NCBI RefSeq assembly: GCF_009846755.1
Contig: NZ_AQOR01000003.1
Coordinates: 62,001 to 126,000 of the forward strand
Direction: 5' to 3'
DNA from: Alcanivorax sp. S71-1-4
GTDB taxonomy: Bacteria > Pseudomonadota > Gammaproteobacteria > Pseudomonadales > Alcanivoracaceae
DNA length: 64,000 nucleotides
Shown here: piece by piece, positions 25,806 to 34,701 of the stretch
Layout: each line of letters begins with the position of its first letter
Numbering within the stretch: position 1 is the first letter of the stretch
Made by a program: the position numbers and the translations under genes
Notes under the pieces: generated by a model
What the model was told of the DNA's origin: nothing
The model's input: only the letters and a program-made list of their open reading frames with translations
Databases searched by the model: none

Positions 25806-26233
25806 TGCGCACGGCGACGCCTCGCTGGGTGCTCGACACCAACGTGGTGCTGTCGGCGCTGATCCGCCCCGGCGGCGTCAGCGGCCGGCTGCGGCTGGCC
25901 TGGCAGGCGGTGCTGTTCGTGCCGCTGGTCAGCCGCGCGACCACGCTGGAACTGATCCGTGTGCTGGCGTACCCCAAGTTCCGCCTGGACGAGGATGCAC
26001 AGCACGACCTGCTGGCGGACTACCTGCCCTGGGCCGAACCCGTCACCCCGCCCGCAATCCTGCCACCCACCCCACACTGCCGCGACAGGGATGACGTGCC
26101 GTTTCTGCAACTGGCCGTCATGGCGCAGGCCAATGCACTGGTCACGGGTGACCGCGATCTGCTGGTGCTGGGTGACGACGCGCCCTGCCCGCTGCTGACA
26201 CCGGCCGAGGCCGTGGCGCAGCTTTCACGCTGA
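25802..26233 (+). CDS. PIN-domain toxin (COG1569 type)
   Basis: This 143-residue PIN-domain ribonuclease is of the COG1569 putative-toxin kind. Acidic residues that would bind the metal are visible: D in VLDTNVVLSALI, E in TLELIRVL, D in CRDRDDVPFLQLA and D in LVTGDRDLLVLG. The DTNV...RDRDD...TGDRDL order is typical. It is coupled to the upstream AbrB-type antitoxin by a 4-base overlap. Toxins of this group cleave RNA when freed from the antitoxin; the specific target is unknown. Confidence 0.88.
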   Translation: MMRTATPRWVLDTNVVLSALIRPGGVSGRLRLAWQAVLFVPLVSRATTLELIRVLAYPKFRLDEDAQHDLLADYLPWAEPVTPPAILPPTPHCRDRDDVPFLQLAVMAQANALVTGDRDLLVLGDDAPCPLLTPAEAVAQLSR

Positions 26234-26396
26234 AGCCCCGGGCGGGTACCGGCCAGATACTGTCGCGGCGCCCCGGCCCCCGGCGGCACGTCACAGGACG
26301 GACCCGGCCAACGCCGGAATGTGCGATGATCTCAGTCCGTGGCCAACGCCATCTTTCTGCCTGATGGCTGTTTTGCAGGACTTTAAGGAGCGCATC

Positions 26397-27197
26397 ATGA
26401 CGATTCCCGTTTTCGGCCTGGGTACTTTCCGCCTCAAGGGGCAGCAGGTGATCGACGCCGTGCGCATGGGCCTGGAGCTCGGCTACCGCCATATCGATAC
26501 CGCCCAGATCTATGGCAACGAGGCCGACATCGGCAAGGCCCTCCGCGCCAGTGGCATTGCGCGCGAGGATCTGTTCATCACCACCAAGGTCTGGACCACG
26601 CAGTTGGCCGGCGACAACCTGATCACCAGCCTGGAAGAAAGCCTGGAAAAACTCGGCCTGGACCAGGTGGACCTGGCGCTGATCCACTGGCCGGTGCCCG
26701 AGGCGCAAGTGCCGCTGGCGGAGTACATGACGTCACTGCTGGAAGCACGCCAGCAACACCTGGCCCGGCACATCGGCGTGTCCAACTTCACCATTGCGCA
26801 GATGGAACAGGCCATTGACGCGATCGGCACGGACAACATCGCCACCAATCAGGTGGAGATTCATCCGTTCCTGCAGAACCGCAAGGTGGTGGATTTCGCC
26901 AGCCGGCACAGCATTCCCCTCACCGCCTACATGCCGCTGGCCTACGGCAAGGTGATGGAAGATGAAACGCTGCAGCGCATCGCCACGGCACATCACGCCA
27001 CCCCCGCACAGATCACGCTGGCGTGGCTGCTGCAGCAGGGGTTCGTGGTCATCCCCTCCTCGACCCGGCGCGAGCACCTGAAGGCCAACCTCGAGGCCCG
27101 CAAGATCACGCTGACCGGCGAGGAAATGCAGGCCATCGCCGCGCTGGACCGTGGCGAGCGGCTGGCCAACCCGGATTTCGCGCCTGAATGGGACTGA
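26397..27197 (+). CDS. dkgB: Aldo-keto reductase, DkgB-like
   Basis: This 266-residue protein is nearly the same length as E. coli DkgB (2,5-diketo-D-gluconate reductase B), an NADPH-dependent enzyme acting on keto-sugars and aldehydes such as methylglyoxal. The AKR catalytic set is visible: D in HIDTAQ, Y in IYGNE, K in TTKVW and H in LIHWP. The cofactor site is in IPSSTRREHLKANLEA. The start is the ATG at 26397 with AAGGAG just upstream; the frame is open farther upstream but without coding character. The gene converges on the giant-lipoprotein operon, with a hairpin at 27272-27291 between them. Confidence 0.92.
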   Translation: MTIPVFGLGTFRLKGQQVIDAVRMGLELGYRHIDTAQIYGNEADIGKALRASGIAREDLFITTKVWTTQLAGDNLITSLEESLEKLGLDQVDLALIHWPVPEAQVPLAEYMTSLLEARQQHLARHIGVSNFTIAQMEQAIDAIGTDNIATNQVEIHPFLQNRKVVDFASRHSIPLTAYMPLAYGKVMEDETLQRIATAHHATPAQITLAWLLQQGFVVIPSSTRREHLKANLEARKITLTGEEMQAIAALDRGERLANPDFAPEWD

Positions 27198-27271
27198 GCC
27201 CAGCCGGCTTCGATGTCGAGACCGACAGCCAGAACTGGCTGCCGGGTGTGCAGAGTGTCTGATCCAGACCG

Positions 27272-27291
27272 CCGCTGCCGGCTGGCAGCGG
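27272..27291. terminator. Hairpin between converging genes
   Basis: The perfect 8-bp stem CCGCTGCC / GGCAGCGG has a GGCT loop and lies in the 107-bp gap between the end of dkgB and the end of the giant operon. It has no T-run on either side, so it may only slow transcription or act with Rho. Confidence 0.4.
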
Positions 27292-27304
27292 AGTGCTGCG
27301 TCAC

Positions 27305-30300
27305 TCAGAACAGCGGGTACGCCACGCTGCCTTCGTCCTCCAGCTTGCCGCGCTCGTCAAAGGTGATGAAGCGGCCGTCACGGTACACCTCGCCCTTGAT
27401 CCGGTATGTGCAGACATTGTCGGCACCCGGCTCCAGACACAGCACGTCCAGCCGCGTCGCCGGCGATGACAGCATGTTCTCGCTCCACCAGAGCTCCACG
27501 GCATACCCGCCGCGCGGCGTGGGAATGCCCGCAGCGGCATTGCTGCCGAACATCTGCACAAAGTTGTACTGGTCGTCCAGCAGGCTGATGATCACCCGGT
27601 CATCCTGATTCTCGCCGTCGTCCACCAGGGTCAGCACGGAACTGTCGGCCAGCAGGACCTGCAAGGTGGTGTCCGACACCAGCGCCTCGTGCGCCGGCGA
27701 GGAGATCCGCACCCGATAATGGCCAGCCTGCATCAGCAGCGGCAACTGGAATGCCAGACGATGCCGGTCACGGAACACCGGCTGCAACGCCAGGACCGGA
27801 GCGCCGCCGGTTTCCGGCACCAGCTCCACGCGCAGGTCCGCACGTTGATAGCTGTCCAGGTTTTCCCCAACCACGGTCGCTGACGCCCCGCCGCGCACCA
27901 TACTGCTTTCAAAACCGATCAGCCGTGCAGTGCTGCGCCAGGTGGCCTTCAGCCCCGGGATCGGCAAGCGGCTGCCGGGAAAAGCACTGAACTGGCTGCC
28001 CGGCACTTCCAGTGACACCGTCACGCTGCCGCTGCGCAGCGGTTGCATCAGCGGCACCAGTTCCGTGAACGGCACGCGCAGTTCATACCAGGGCCAGTCC
28101 TGCGGCACGCCCTTGTGCGCGGCACTCAGCGGCATACGCACCGTGTTGCGACCATCGGTGATCACCAGTGTCGGGAAAAAGGCATCGTCGCCTTCCCGGG
28201 CAATGGTGTTGCCGTAGAGCCGCAGCGCATTGGCGGGCAGATTCGCATCGATGGCGTTGTCCGGCAGCGGCGTGCTGACACTGGTCAATGCAGCACGGGG
28301 CACCACATTAAAGACCACCTTGCGCGGCATGATGGCGACTTCCCAGCCCTGATAGACACGGTTCAGCACACTCGCCATACGCAGCGGCACCGCGGCGGTT
28401 TCCGCCACTTCACCGAGCACATGGCTGACATTGCTGGCGAACAGCGTGCGTGCCTCACCGGTGAGCGAACTCAGGCAACGCTCGATGCGGAAATCCGTCG
28501 CGGCACCACGCAGCACATCCAGCACATACTTGAGCACGGTTTCCCGGAAAATGTTCTGCACGTCGGTCACCGAACCGGCGGCGTGCACCTTGTTGTGAAA
28601 ATCCACCACCATCAGCATGAAGCCGGGCACCTGTCCGCCCTGGCTGCCGATCAGGTTGCGCGTAATACAGGTGCTTGCCGTGGGCGGCACCGCCACGCCG
28701 GAAAGCTCCGTGATCAGCTCCAGCACCACACGCTCGATCAGGGTGCGGCCCAGCAGTGAATTGGCCAGTCTTTCTTCTTCCGCGGTCAACGCCGAACGGG
28801 TGCCCAGGCCGAGCGCGCCGAGCAGCACTTCCACATTGCAGGGTTTCATGTGGCACAGCGGCACGCCGCCGCTGTCGACCAGATAGGCCATCGAGGCGAT
28901 GTTCAGCATGCCGAAGCCGGCGCCGCCGATCAGGCCGGGGTCCAGCGCGTCCTTGATATGCCGGCTCAGTACCTCGCCGCTGCGCGCATCGACCACGCGC
29001 GCGCTGGCGACGAACGCCGCATCGTTTTCCAGGCAAATATCCGAAGGCCAGAGACCGGCAGGCCGGGTGATGTGTTCGAACCCGCCGCACACCAGCAGGT
29101 TGTTGATCACGCCGAGCGTCACATTCTGATACGACGCACGGCCCGGCAGCGCGCGGTGGTTGATGACGTCGATGGTCGGTTCATACAGCGAGCCGCCCGC
29201 CATGATGGCGTCGAGCATGTCCTGCGCCCAGCTGCTGCGCGCCTGCACCAGCCCGGCCGTGGCCGGCGCCGGGCTGGCCACGGCAGCGTCGGCCACCTCG
29301 CTGAATCCTTGCTGCACGCGCAACAGGGCCGCGCTGTCTCCCTGCAGGGCTTGCGTCAGGTCATCGTGCAGCGCTGGCGCACTGCTGGCCACGGCGTCCA
29401 GGCGCGCGCGCACGGACGGCCACTGCGGCCCGGCGGAGGACGACAGGCGCGGCTGCCGCCACAACCAGTGCTGCAGGGTGCTGTGCGCGCCGAGGACAAC
29501 GCCGGGCTGGTCCGGCCAGATCAGCCCCTGCACCGCCACCGGCCGGTCGCGATGCACCATCACCACCGTTTGCGGCATGCCTGCGGGCACCCACACGGTC
29601 TGCGCTGCACCGGCAGAAAGCAGCACGTCGCCCACTGCACCCTGCCAGCCTTCGCCGAGGGACATGTCCAAGGTGACGGTCGCCGCGCGCAGCACCGGCA
29701 GTGCGGCGCTGTAACGGTTGCCCTGATCATCCTGCCAGTGCAGCACATCGCCGGCCGGCAAGGCCGGTAGCGTCAGGCTGAGCAGCCCGTCGCCCAGCAG
29801 GCTGAACGGCAACCGTTGCGATCCCAGCGACAGGCGTGTGATGCGCTGCAGGTGTTCGCCGGACAGCGTCACCGTGTCCCCGGCGTACAGCGCGGACGCC
29901 GGCACCCGGATCAACGGCGCGTTCGCGGCCACGCTGCGCAGCCGCTGTGGCGACGAGCGATAGTCACCGGCCACCAGTGTCACCGACGCGGACAGCATTT
30001 CCGGCACCTGTGTCTGGATACGCCCGTGGCTGTCCGGTTGCACCGGTTGCGCGTGCACACCCTGCGCATGATGCCAGAGCAGAAACCAGGGGCCGCCGTA
30101 GAAACTGGTGCCCGTTGTCTCCAGCGCCAGCGGCGCGCCGGCAATGGCGATATTGTCCCAGCCACCCTGTTCGCGGGGCGCGTACACCGCCGTGATCGCC
30201 AGCACCGGCGCCTCCACGGCGGTGAACTGCAACGGTTGTGCGGGTGCAGGGTCCAGTGCATCCGGCAGGCCATCGCCGTCGGTATCCGCCGGCAGCGTTT

Positions 30301-30475
30301 CGACAAACGCCTCGCGCGCACCGAATGCCGGCGTGTTCACCAGCTCTGCGGTCTCCGGCAAGGGACTCTGCGCGCCACTGCCTTGCCCCCCCTCACCACC
30401 GCCACCGCAGGCACTCAGCAGCCACAGCATCGTCAGGGCAGGGACCAGCGCCCGGCACAGGCATCGCACGCTCAT
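27305..30475 (-). CDS. Giant lipoprotein, last gene of the second exoprotein operon
   Basis: This 1056-residue lipoprotein has a signal ending LLSAC (lipidation at about C23), followed by a Gly-rich spacer GGGGEGGQGSG. A TSP3-like element DTDGDGLPDALDP lies at about 64-76. IPT/TIG- or Ig-like beta segments follow (about 90-290: LIRVPASALYAGDTVTLSGEHLQRI) and again near the C-terminus (about 855-960: GFESSMVRGGASATVVGENL). The middle (about 400-740) is helical with scattered cysteines, including FEHITRPAGLWPSDICLEN and MKPCNVEVLLGALGLG. I do not recognise an enzyme domain. The start overlaps the stop of the upstream 1409-residue gene (ATGA). It is probably anchored in the outer membrane; function unknown. 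Confidence 0.75.
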   Translation of the reverse strand: MSVRCLCRALVPALTMLWLLSACGGGGEGGQGSGAQSPLPETAELVNTPAFGAREAFVETLPADTDGDGLPDALDPAPAQPLQFTAVEAPVLAITAVYAPREQGGWDNIAIAGAPLALETTGTSFYGGPWFLLWHHAQGVHAQPVQPDSHGRIQTQVPEMLSASVTLVAGDYRSSPQRLRSVAANAPLIRVPASALYAGDTVTLSGEHLQRITRLSLGSQRLPFSLLGDGLLSLTLPALPAGDVLHWQDDQGNRYSAALPVLRAATVTLDMSLGEGWQGAVGDVLLSAGAAQTVWVPAGMPQTVVMVHRDRPVAVQGLIWPDQPGVVLGAHSTLQHWLWRQPRLSSSAGPQWPSVRARLDAVASSAPALHDDLTQALQGDSAALLRVQQGFSEVADAAVASPAPATAGLVQARSSWAQDMLDAIMAGGSLYEPTIDVINHRALPGRASYQNVTLGVINNLLVCGGFEHITRPAGLWPSDICLENDAAFVASARVVDARSGEVLSRHIKDALDPGLIGGAGFGMLNIASMAYLVDSGGVPLCHMKPCNVEVLLGALGLGTRSALTAEEERLANSLLGRTLIERVVLELITELSGVAVPPTASTCITRNLIGSQGGQVPGFMLMVVDFHNKVHAAGSVTDVQNIFRETVLKYVLDVLRGAATDFRIERCLSSLTGEARTLFASNVSHVLGEVAETAAVPLRMASVLNRVYQGWEVAIMPRKVVFNVVPRAALTSVSTPLPDNAIDANLPANALRLYGNTIAREGDDAFFPTLVITDGRNTVRMPLSAAHKGVPQDWPWYELRVPFTELVPLMQPLRSGSVTVSLEVPGSQFSAFPGSRLPIPGLKATWRSTARLIGFESSMVRGGASATVVGENLDSYQRADLRVELVPETGGAPVLALQPVFRDRHRLAFQLPLLMQAGHYRVRISSPAHEALVSDTTLQVLLADSSVLTLVDDGENQDDRVIISLLDDQYNFVQMFGSNAAAGIPTPRGGYAVELWWSENMLSSPATRLDVLCLEPGADNVCTYRIKGEVYRDGRFITFDERGKLEDEGSVAYPLF

Positions 30476-33400
30476 GGCGCCTCCTCAATGGTCAGTTCCA
30501 CCGGCAATTGCACGGTGTTGCCGGTGTCGTCACTGACCGGCACGGTGAAGACACGGGTGCCCACCACCGGCACACCGTCGAAGCGAAAATACAGCGAATC
30601 GAAGGTGCCCTCCGGGGTGCGGTTGAAGAACAGTTGCTGCTCCAGCGCCAGCAGCCCGTAGCAACTGACGTTATCCAGATACGGCGACAGCGCATCCTGC
30701 TGCACGGCCACCAGCGCACATTCGCCTTCGGCACCGACCGGCTGTGTCAGCAGCAAGTCGTTGCGATAGGACACCATCAGGCCCGGCGCCGAGTAACGGC
30801 CCGCCAGATAGGTCGCCACCTGTTGCAGCACGCCGGTGTCCGGTGCCAGGCGGAACACGCCAAAGCGCACCGTGTCGCTGAGCTCCGGATCCGCACTTTC
30901 CACCGCGATATCCAGATGCAGGTAAAGGTCACCGTTGTGCCGCACGATCGGCGGGATCTGATAGCGCTCGATCTCCGAGGGAAGCTGCGGCGGGCCAAAT
31001 GCCTGTGCCTGTGACGCGCCGGCCTGCCAGCGATACAGTTGCAACGTGCCCGCCTGCGTGGCCACGGCCAGCAGCATGCCTTGCGCGTCCACATACGCCG
31101 TGTGCGCGCCGGCGCCGGCGGGCACGGTCAGCAACAGTGTGTCGCTGTCGTTATCCGCAAGACGCCAGAGCTGGTATTCGCCGCTGAGTGCCTGCCCCAG
31201 CACCAGCACATCGTCCCCGACGCCCCACATGCCTTGCAGCTGAATCGCCGCCGGCGCACTCCAGCGCAGCGCCAGCGTCGGGTCGGCGTTGCCGGCGGAG
31301 CAGTACAGGTTCGACGCCGACAGCACGCACACCGAATCCGTGCGCTGCGCGCGCAGACTGTTATAGCGATCGCAGAACAGGCTCGTCTGCGTCAGCGTCC
31401 GGGTCGCCGCCTCCACGATCAACAGGTTGTCGGTGTACGGGCAGCCGTAGAAATTGCCGCTGCTCTGGTCCACCACCGCAGAGGAAACGCTGGTGCCCAG
31501 CGGCACGACGATGCTGGTCACCGGCTGCCCTTCGCGCAGCATGAACAGGCGCGTTTCGGAGGGCCCTTCCGCCGGGAAGGTTGTGCTGTCGAAATACGCC
31601 AGCGGCTGCGTTGCACTGCCTTGCAGATCGGAGATGGTGACCTCCGCCGGCGTGCTGTAGCGCGCTTCAGTGTCTGCTCCCGGCAGCCAGGTGTAGACGG
31701 TGAACGGATCGCCGAAATTCACGCCCATATCCAGAAATACCACGCCGTCTTCACCGAACGGGCGCAGGTCGCGCGCGCGATTCTGCGACAAGGGCACGTC
31801 TCCCACGAACGGCGTGACATGCAGCGTTCCGGCGTCCCGCGCCAGCGTCGCCCCTTCCGGCTGTTGCGGCGCCCCCACCGACAACGGCTGCCCGTCCGGC
31901 TCGCTGACATACGCCAGCAACTGGCTGTCGGCGATGGTGAGTGTCTCCCCCTGCATCACCGAGAAGCGTGCCGTGCCGGTGACCACGGGCGCATCATCCA
32001 CAGGCAATACCGTGACGCGCACCAGGGCGCTGTCGGACTGACCACCGCCATTGGTGACCGTCACGCGGAAATCCAGCACGGTCTCCGTCAGCACCACTGG
32101 CGCGGTAAACCCGGCCACCGCCGTGCCGGCATTGCTGAGCGCCACCGCCGGACCATCGAGCTGAGTCCAGGCATAGCTCAATGTGCCGCCCGCCGGGTCC
32201 GTGCTCGGTGACGCATCCAGCATGGCCGGCTGACGTTCGTTAACACTGACGTTCTCCGCCAGCACCTGCGCGCGCGGGCCGTCATCACCGGGCGGCACGG
32301 TGTGCACGATGACGTAGCCGGGGCCAAGCACGTCCGCCCCCTGCACGTCTCGCAACACCAGACGGAAACTGGCTTCGCCAGCACCGCCCAGCAGCGTCAC
32401 CGGCACCAGCATCAATTGCTGGCCCGCCGTGAAATACAGGGTGCCGCTGAGGGCCTCGAAGTGTTCACCCTCGGCACCGGTATCGCCCTGGCCGGACAGC
32501 ACCTGATACTCGATCGTCACCGGGCCATTGGCCGGCCGGTCCAGTGTCAGCGCAATCAGCAATACCTGCTGCCCGCCGGGACGCGTCACGGTGAGGGTCT
32601 CTTCCAGCAGCACACGCGGCGGGCGCGGGGTGCCCAGGCAGGCATCCAGAGGATCGCGCGGGCAACTGTCGAGGCTGTCGATGTCGCCATCGCCGTCGGT
32701 GTCGGCCTGCCAGGGCAGCGTATGCAGACGCCACGGGCGAGAATCGATTTCATCCATGTTGGCCAGCGCATCGCCGTCACTGTCGGCACTGCCGTCAAGC
32801 AACGTCGCGTCGGCGGCGATTTCCGTCCGGGCGTCGGCCGACAGGCCAAGCCGCAGGCGATAGCGGCGCGCGCGGTCCGCCGTGTTCCAGGCCAGCAACT
32901 GGCTTTCGGTGTAGTACTGCGGGCATTCCGCGATAAACGCCGCCCATTCCTGCGAGTCGGCCTGTAGCCGTGCGAATTCGCTGTCGCTGATAAAACAGCC
33001 GGCCTGATCAAGCGCGGTACTCTGCAACAGACGACGGTCCAGCCAGCCGGTGGTGTCCTGTCCCGGCGGGACGGTGCCGAGTGTCTGCACCACAAAATCA
33101 ATATCCGCCTGTGGCAGGGTGTCGCTTTGCGACAGGTATTCCACCACGCCCTCGATGCGGTGCGTTGCATCCAGCGTGGCCAGTTCTGCATCAAACTCGC
33201 GCAGCCAGGTTTGCGGCGTGCGCGGGTCACCCAGACGGACCGGCGCGGGCGCGCCACGCAGGCGGGCTTCCATCGACAGCACCTGTTCCAGCATCAACAA
33301 CGGAAAGCTGTCTTCATCACTCAGCGTGACCACCGGAGACTGCACCAGGTTGCTGCGCAGCCACAGAATGAAGGCGGCTTTCCATTCCTCCGCTGTCTGC

Positions 33401-34701
33401 CAGGCGCCCGCGGCGTCGGGCGGGAATGCCAGCGGCGTGCGGTCTGCCACACGCGGCAGAAACGCAAGCTGGATGGTGCGGGTAACGCCGTCTTCGGACT
33501 CGGTGAGGTGGGCACCGCGCAGCAACGCCCCGTCACCGGCAGGCAAACGCATCGGTGGCAATCCACCCGCCTGCATGGCGGCGTCGGCAGCAGCGCGCAA
33601 CCGCAACGTGGCGATCTGGCTGTCACTCAGGCCGGCGAGATCCAGGTCGGCTTGCGTGATCAGCGTGTCTGCCTGCCAGCCCGCGTCGCCGGACAGTGAC
33701 GCGGCGGTGAGTTCATCCGGCCGCTGTACCGGGCTGCCCGACGGCACATATTCCACCTCGTACAGACGGCGCGCGGCGGGGAACGCCTTGTAACGCAGAA
33801 TGGCCTGGCGACCGGCCGCGCTGGCCGGGTCCACATCGGGCAACACCACGTCGACGTCGAACGCCGGTGTGCCACGCCAGAGTTCGTCGATGTCGCTCCA
33901 GCCATCGTTGTCGCTGTCCAGTGGCGGTGACACTGCCGTCGCATCCCGCAGCCACAGGTCGAACAGCGTCCAGCCGTCTGCGGCAGAGGGCGCCAGCCAG
34001 TCATCGTTGAGCGGGTCCAGGCCGGCGGCCAGTGCGACCAGATCAGGCAGCCCGTCGCCGTTGGTGTCGCGGCGCTCGCCATCGGGGTGCGTGCTGGCCA
34101 GCGTCAGCGTACGTTGCTGGCTGGCCAGCAACTGGTTGCCGCTGTCACGCAGCTCCACATCGATGTCATAGGTGTTGTCACGAATCAGGAAAAACCGTTC
34201 GACCAACTGACCGTTCACGACATGTTGCTCGTCCGCCGCCGTCAGGGTGCGCACAGACCAGGCGGCGCCGTTGATGCGCCAGCGCAACTGGTTGCCGGTG
34301 GCAATGCCGTCACTTTCCACGGCCATCTGCACGGCAACGGTGCCATCGAATTGCCCGCTGGCCGGCAACACGCGCAAGCGTGCCGGGCCACCGCCATCAC
34401 CGAGATTGAACTCCGCCGCCTGCAAGCCGATCAGCGACACGGACGGTTGCCACGATGTCATCCGCTCGGAGCTGTTCGGCAAGCCATTCACCAGCGCCTG
34501 GTATGGTGAACTGACCGGGTACACCGGCCCGCCCTGGCCGAGATAATTCGCCAGCCAGTCACCGGCGCTGAAGCTGGTGACCTGGCCGGTCTGGGGGTTC
34601 ACCAGCCAGAGGTTGGGGTTGCTGCCCTCAAACAGCGGGCTGGCCCTGGCCACCAGTGCGCTACCCAGCAGGACGAGGCAGAACAACAGGCGCGGCATCA
34701 T
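30472..34701 (-). CDS. Giant secreted protein with PKD and TSP3-like segments
   Basis: This 1409-residue protein has a cleavable signal (about 1-20: LLFCLVLLGSALVARA). Segments recognised in order are short TSP3-like acidic motifs (about 210-270: DTNGDGLPD, DSDNDGWSD; again about 640-680: DSDGDALANMDE, DTDGDGDIDSLDSCP), a Calx-beta-like stretch (about 690-800), and a PKD/Ig-like module (about 814-903: ERQPAMLDASPSTDPAGGTLSYAW). The large C-terminal half (about 905-1409) is beta-rich, with units like LYLHLDIAVES and LVLGQALSGEYQLWRL that may form a propeller. No catalytic motif is evident. It overlaps both neighbours by 4 bases. Likely periplasmic or surface-exposed; role unknown. Confidence 0.75.
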   Translation of the reverse strand: MMPRLLFCLVLLGSALVARASPLFEGSNPNLWLVNPQTGQVTSFSAGDWLANYLGQGGPVYPVSSPYQALVNGLPNSSERMTSWQPSVSLIGLQAAEFNLGDGGGPARLRVLPASGQFDGTVAVQMAVESDGIATGNQLRWRINGAAWSVRTLTAADEQHVVNGQLVERFFLIRDNTYDIDVELRDSGNQLLASQQRTLTLASTHPDGERRDTNGDGLPDLVALAAGLDPLNDDWLAPSAADGWTLFDLWLRDATAVSPPLDSDNDGWSDIDELWRGTPAFDVDVVLPDVDPASAAGRQAILRYKAFPAARRLYEVEYVPSGSPVQRPDELTAASLSGDAGWQADTLITQADLDLAGLSDSQIATLRLRAAADAAMQAGGLPPMRLPAGDGALLRGAHLTESEDGVTRTIQLAFLPRVADRTPLAFPPDAAGAWQTAEEWKAAFILWLRSNLVQSPVVTLSDEDSFPLLMLEQVLSMEARLRGAPAPVRLGDPRTPQTWLREFDAELATLDATHRIEGVVEYLSQSDTLPQADIDFVVQTLGTVPPGQDTTGWLDRRLLQSTALDQAGCFISDSEFARLQADSQEWAAFIAECPQYYTESQLLAWNTADRARRYRLRLGLSADARTEIAADATLLDGSADSDGDALANMDEIDSRPWRLHTLPWQADTDGDGDIDSLDSCPRDPLDACLGTPRPPRVLLEETLTVTRPGGQQVLLIALTLDRPANGPVTIEYQVLSGQGDTGAEGEHFEALSGTLYFTAGQQLMLVPVTLLGGAGEASFRLVLRDVQGADVLGPGYVIVHTVPPGDDGPRAQVLAENVSVNERQPAMLDASPSTDPAGGTLSYAWTQLDGPAVALSNAGTAVAGFTAPVVLTETVLDFRVTVTNGGGQSDSALVRVTVLPVDDAPVVTGTARFSVMQGETLTIADSQLLAYVSEPDGQPLSVGAPQQPEGATLARDAGTLHVTPFVGDVPLSQNRARDLRPFGEDGVVFLDMGVNFGDPFTVYTWLPGADTEARYSTPAEVTISDLQGSATQPLAYFDSTTFPAEGPSETRLFMLREGQPVTSIVVPLGTSVSSAVVDQSSGNFYGCPYTDNLLIVEAATRTLTQTSLFCDRYNSLRAQRTDSVCVLSASNLYCSAGNADPTLALRWSAPAAIQLQGMWGVGDDVLVLGQALSGEYQLWRLADNDSDTLLLTVPAGAGAHTAYVDAQGMLLAVATQAGTLQLYRWQAGASQAQAFGPPQLPSEIERYQIPPIVRHNGDLYLHLDIAVESADPELSDTVRFGVFRLAPDTGVLQQVATYLAGRYSAPGLMVSYRNDLLLTQPVGAEGECALVAVQQDALSPYLDNVSCYGLLALEQQLFFNRTPEGTFDSLYFRFDGVPVVGTRVFTVPVSDDTGNTVQLPVELTIEEAP

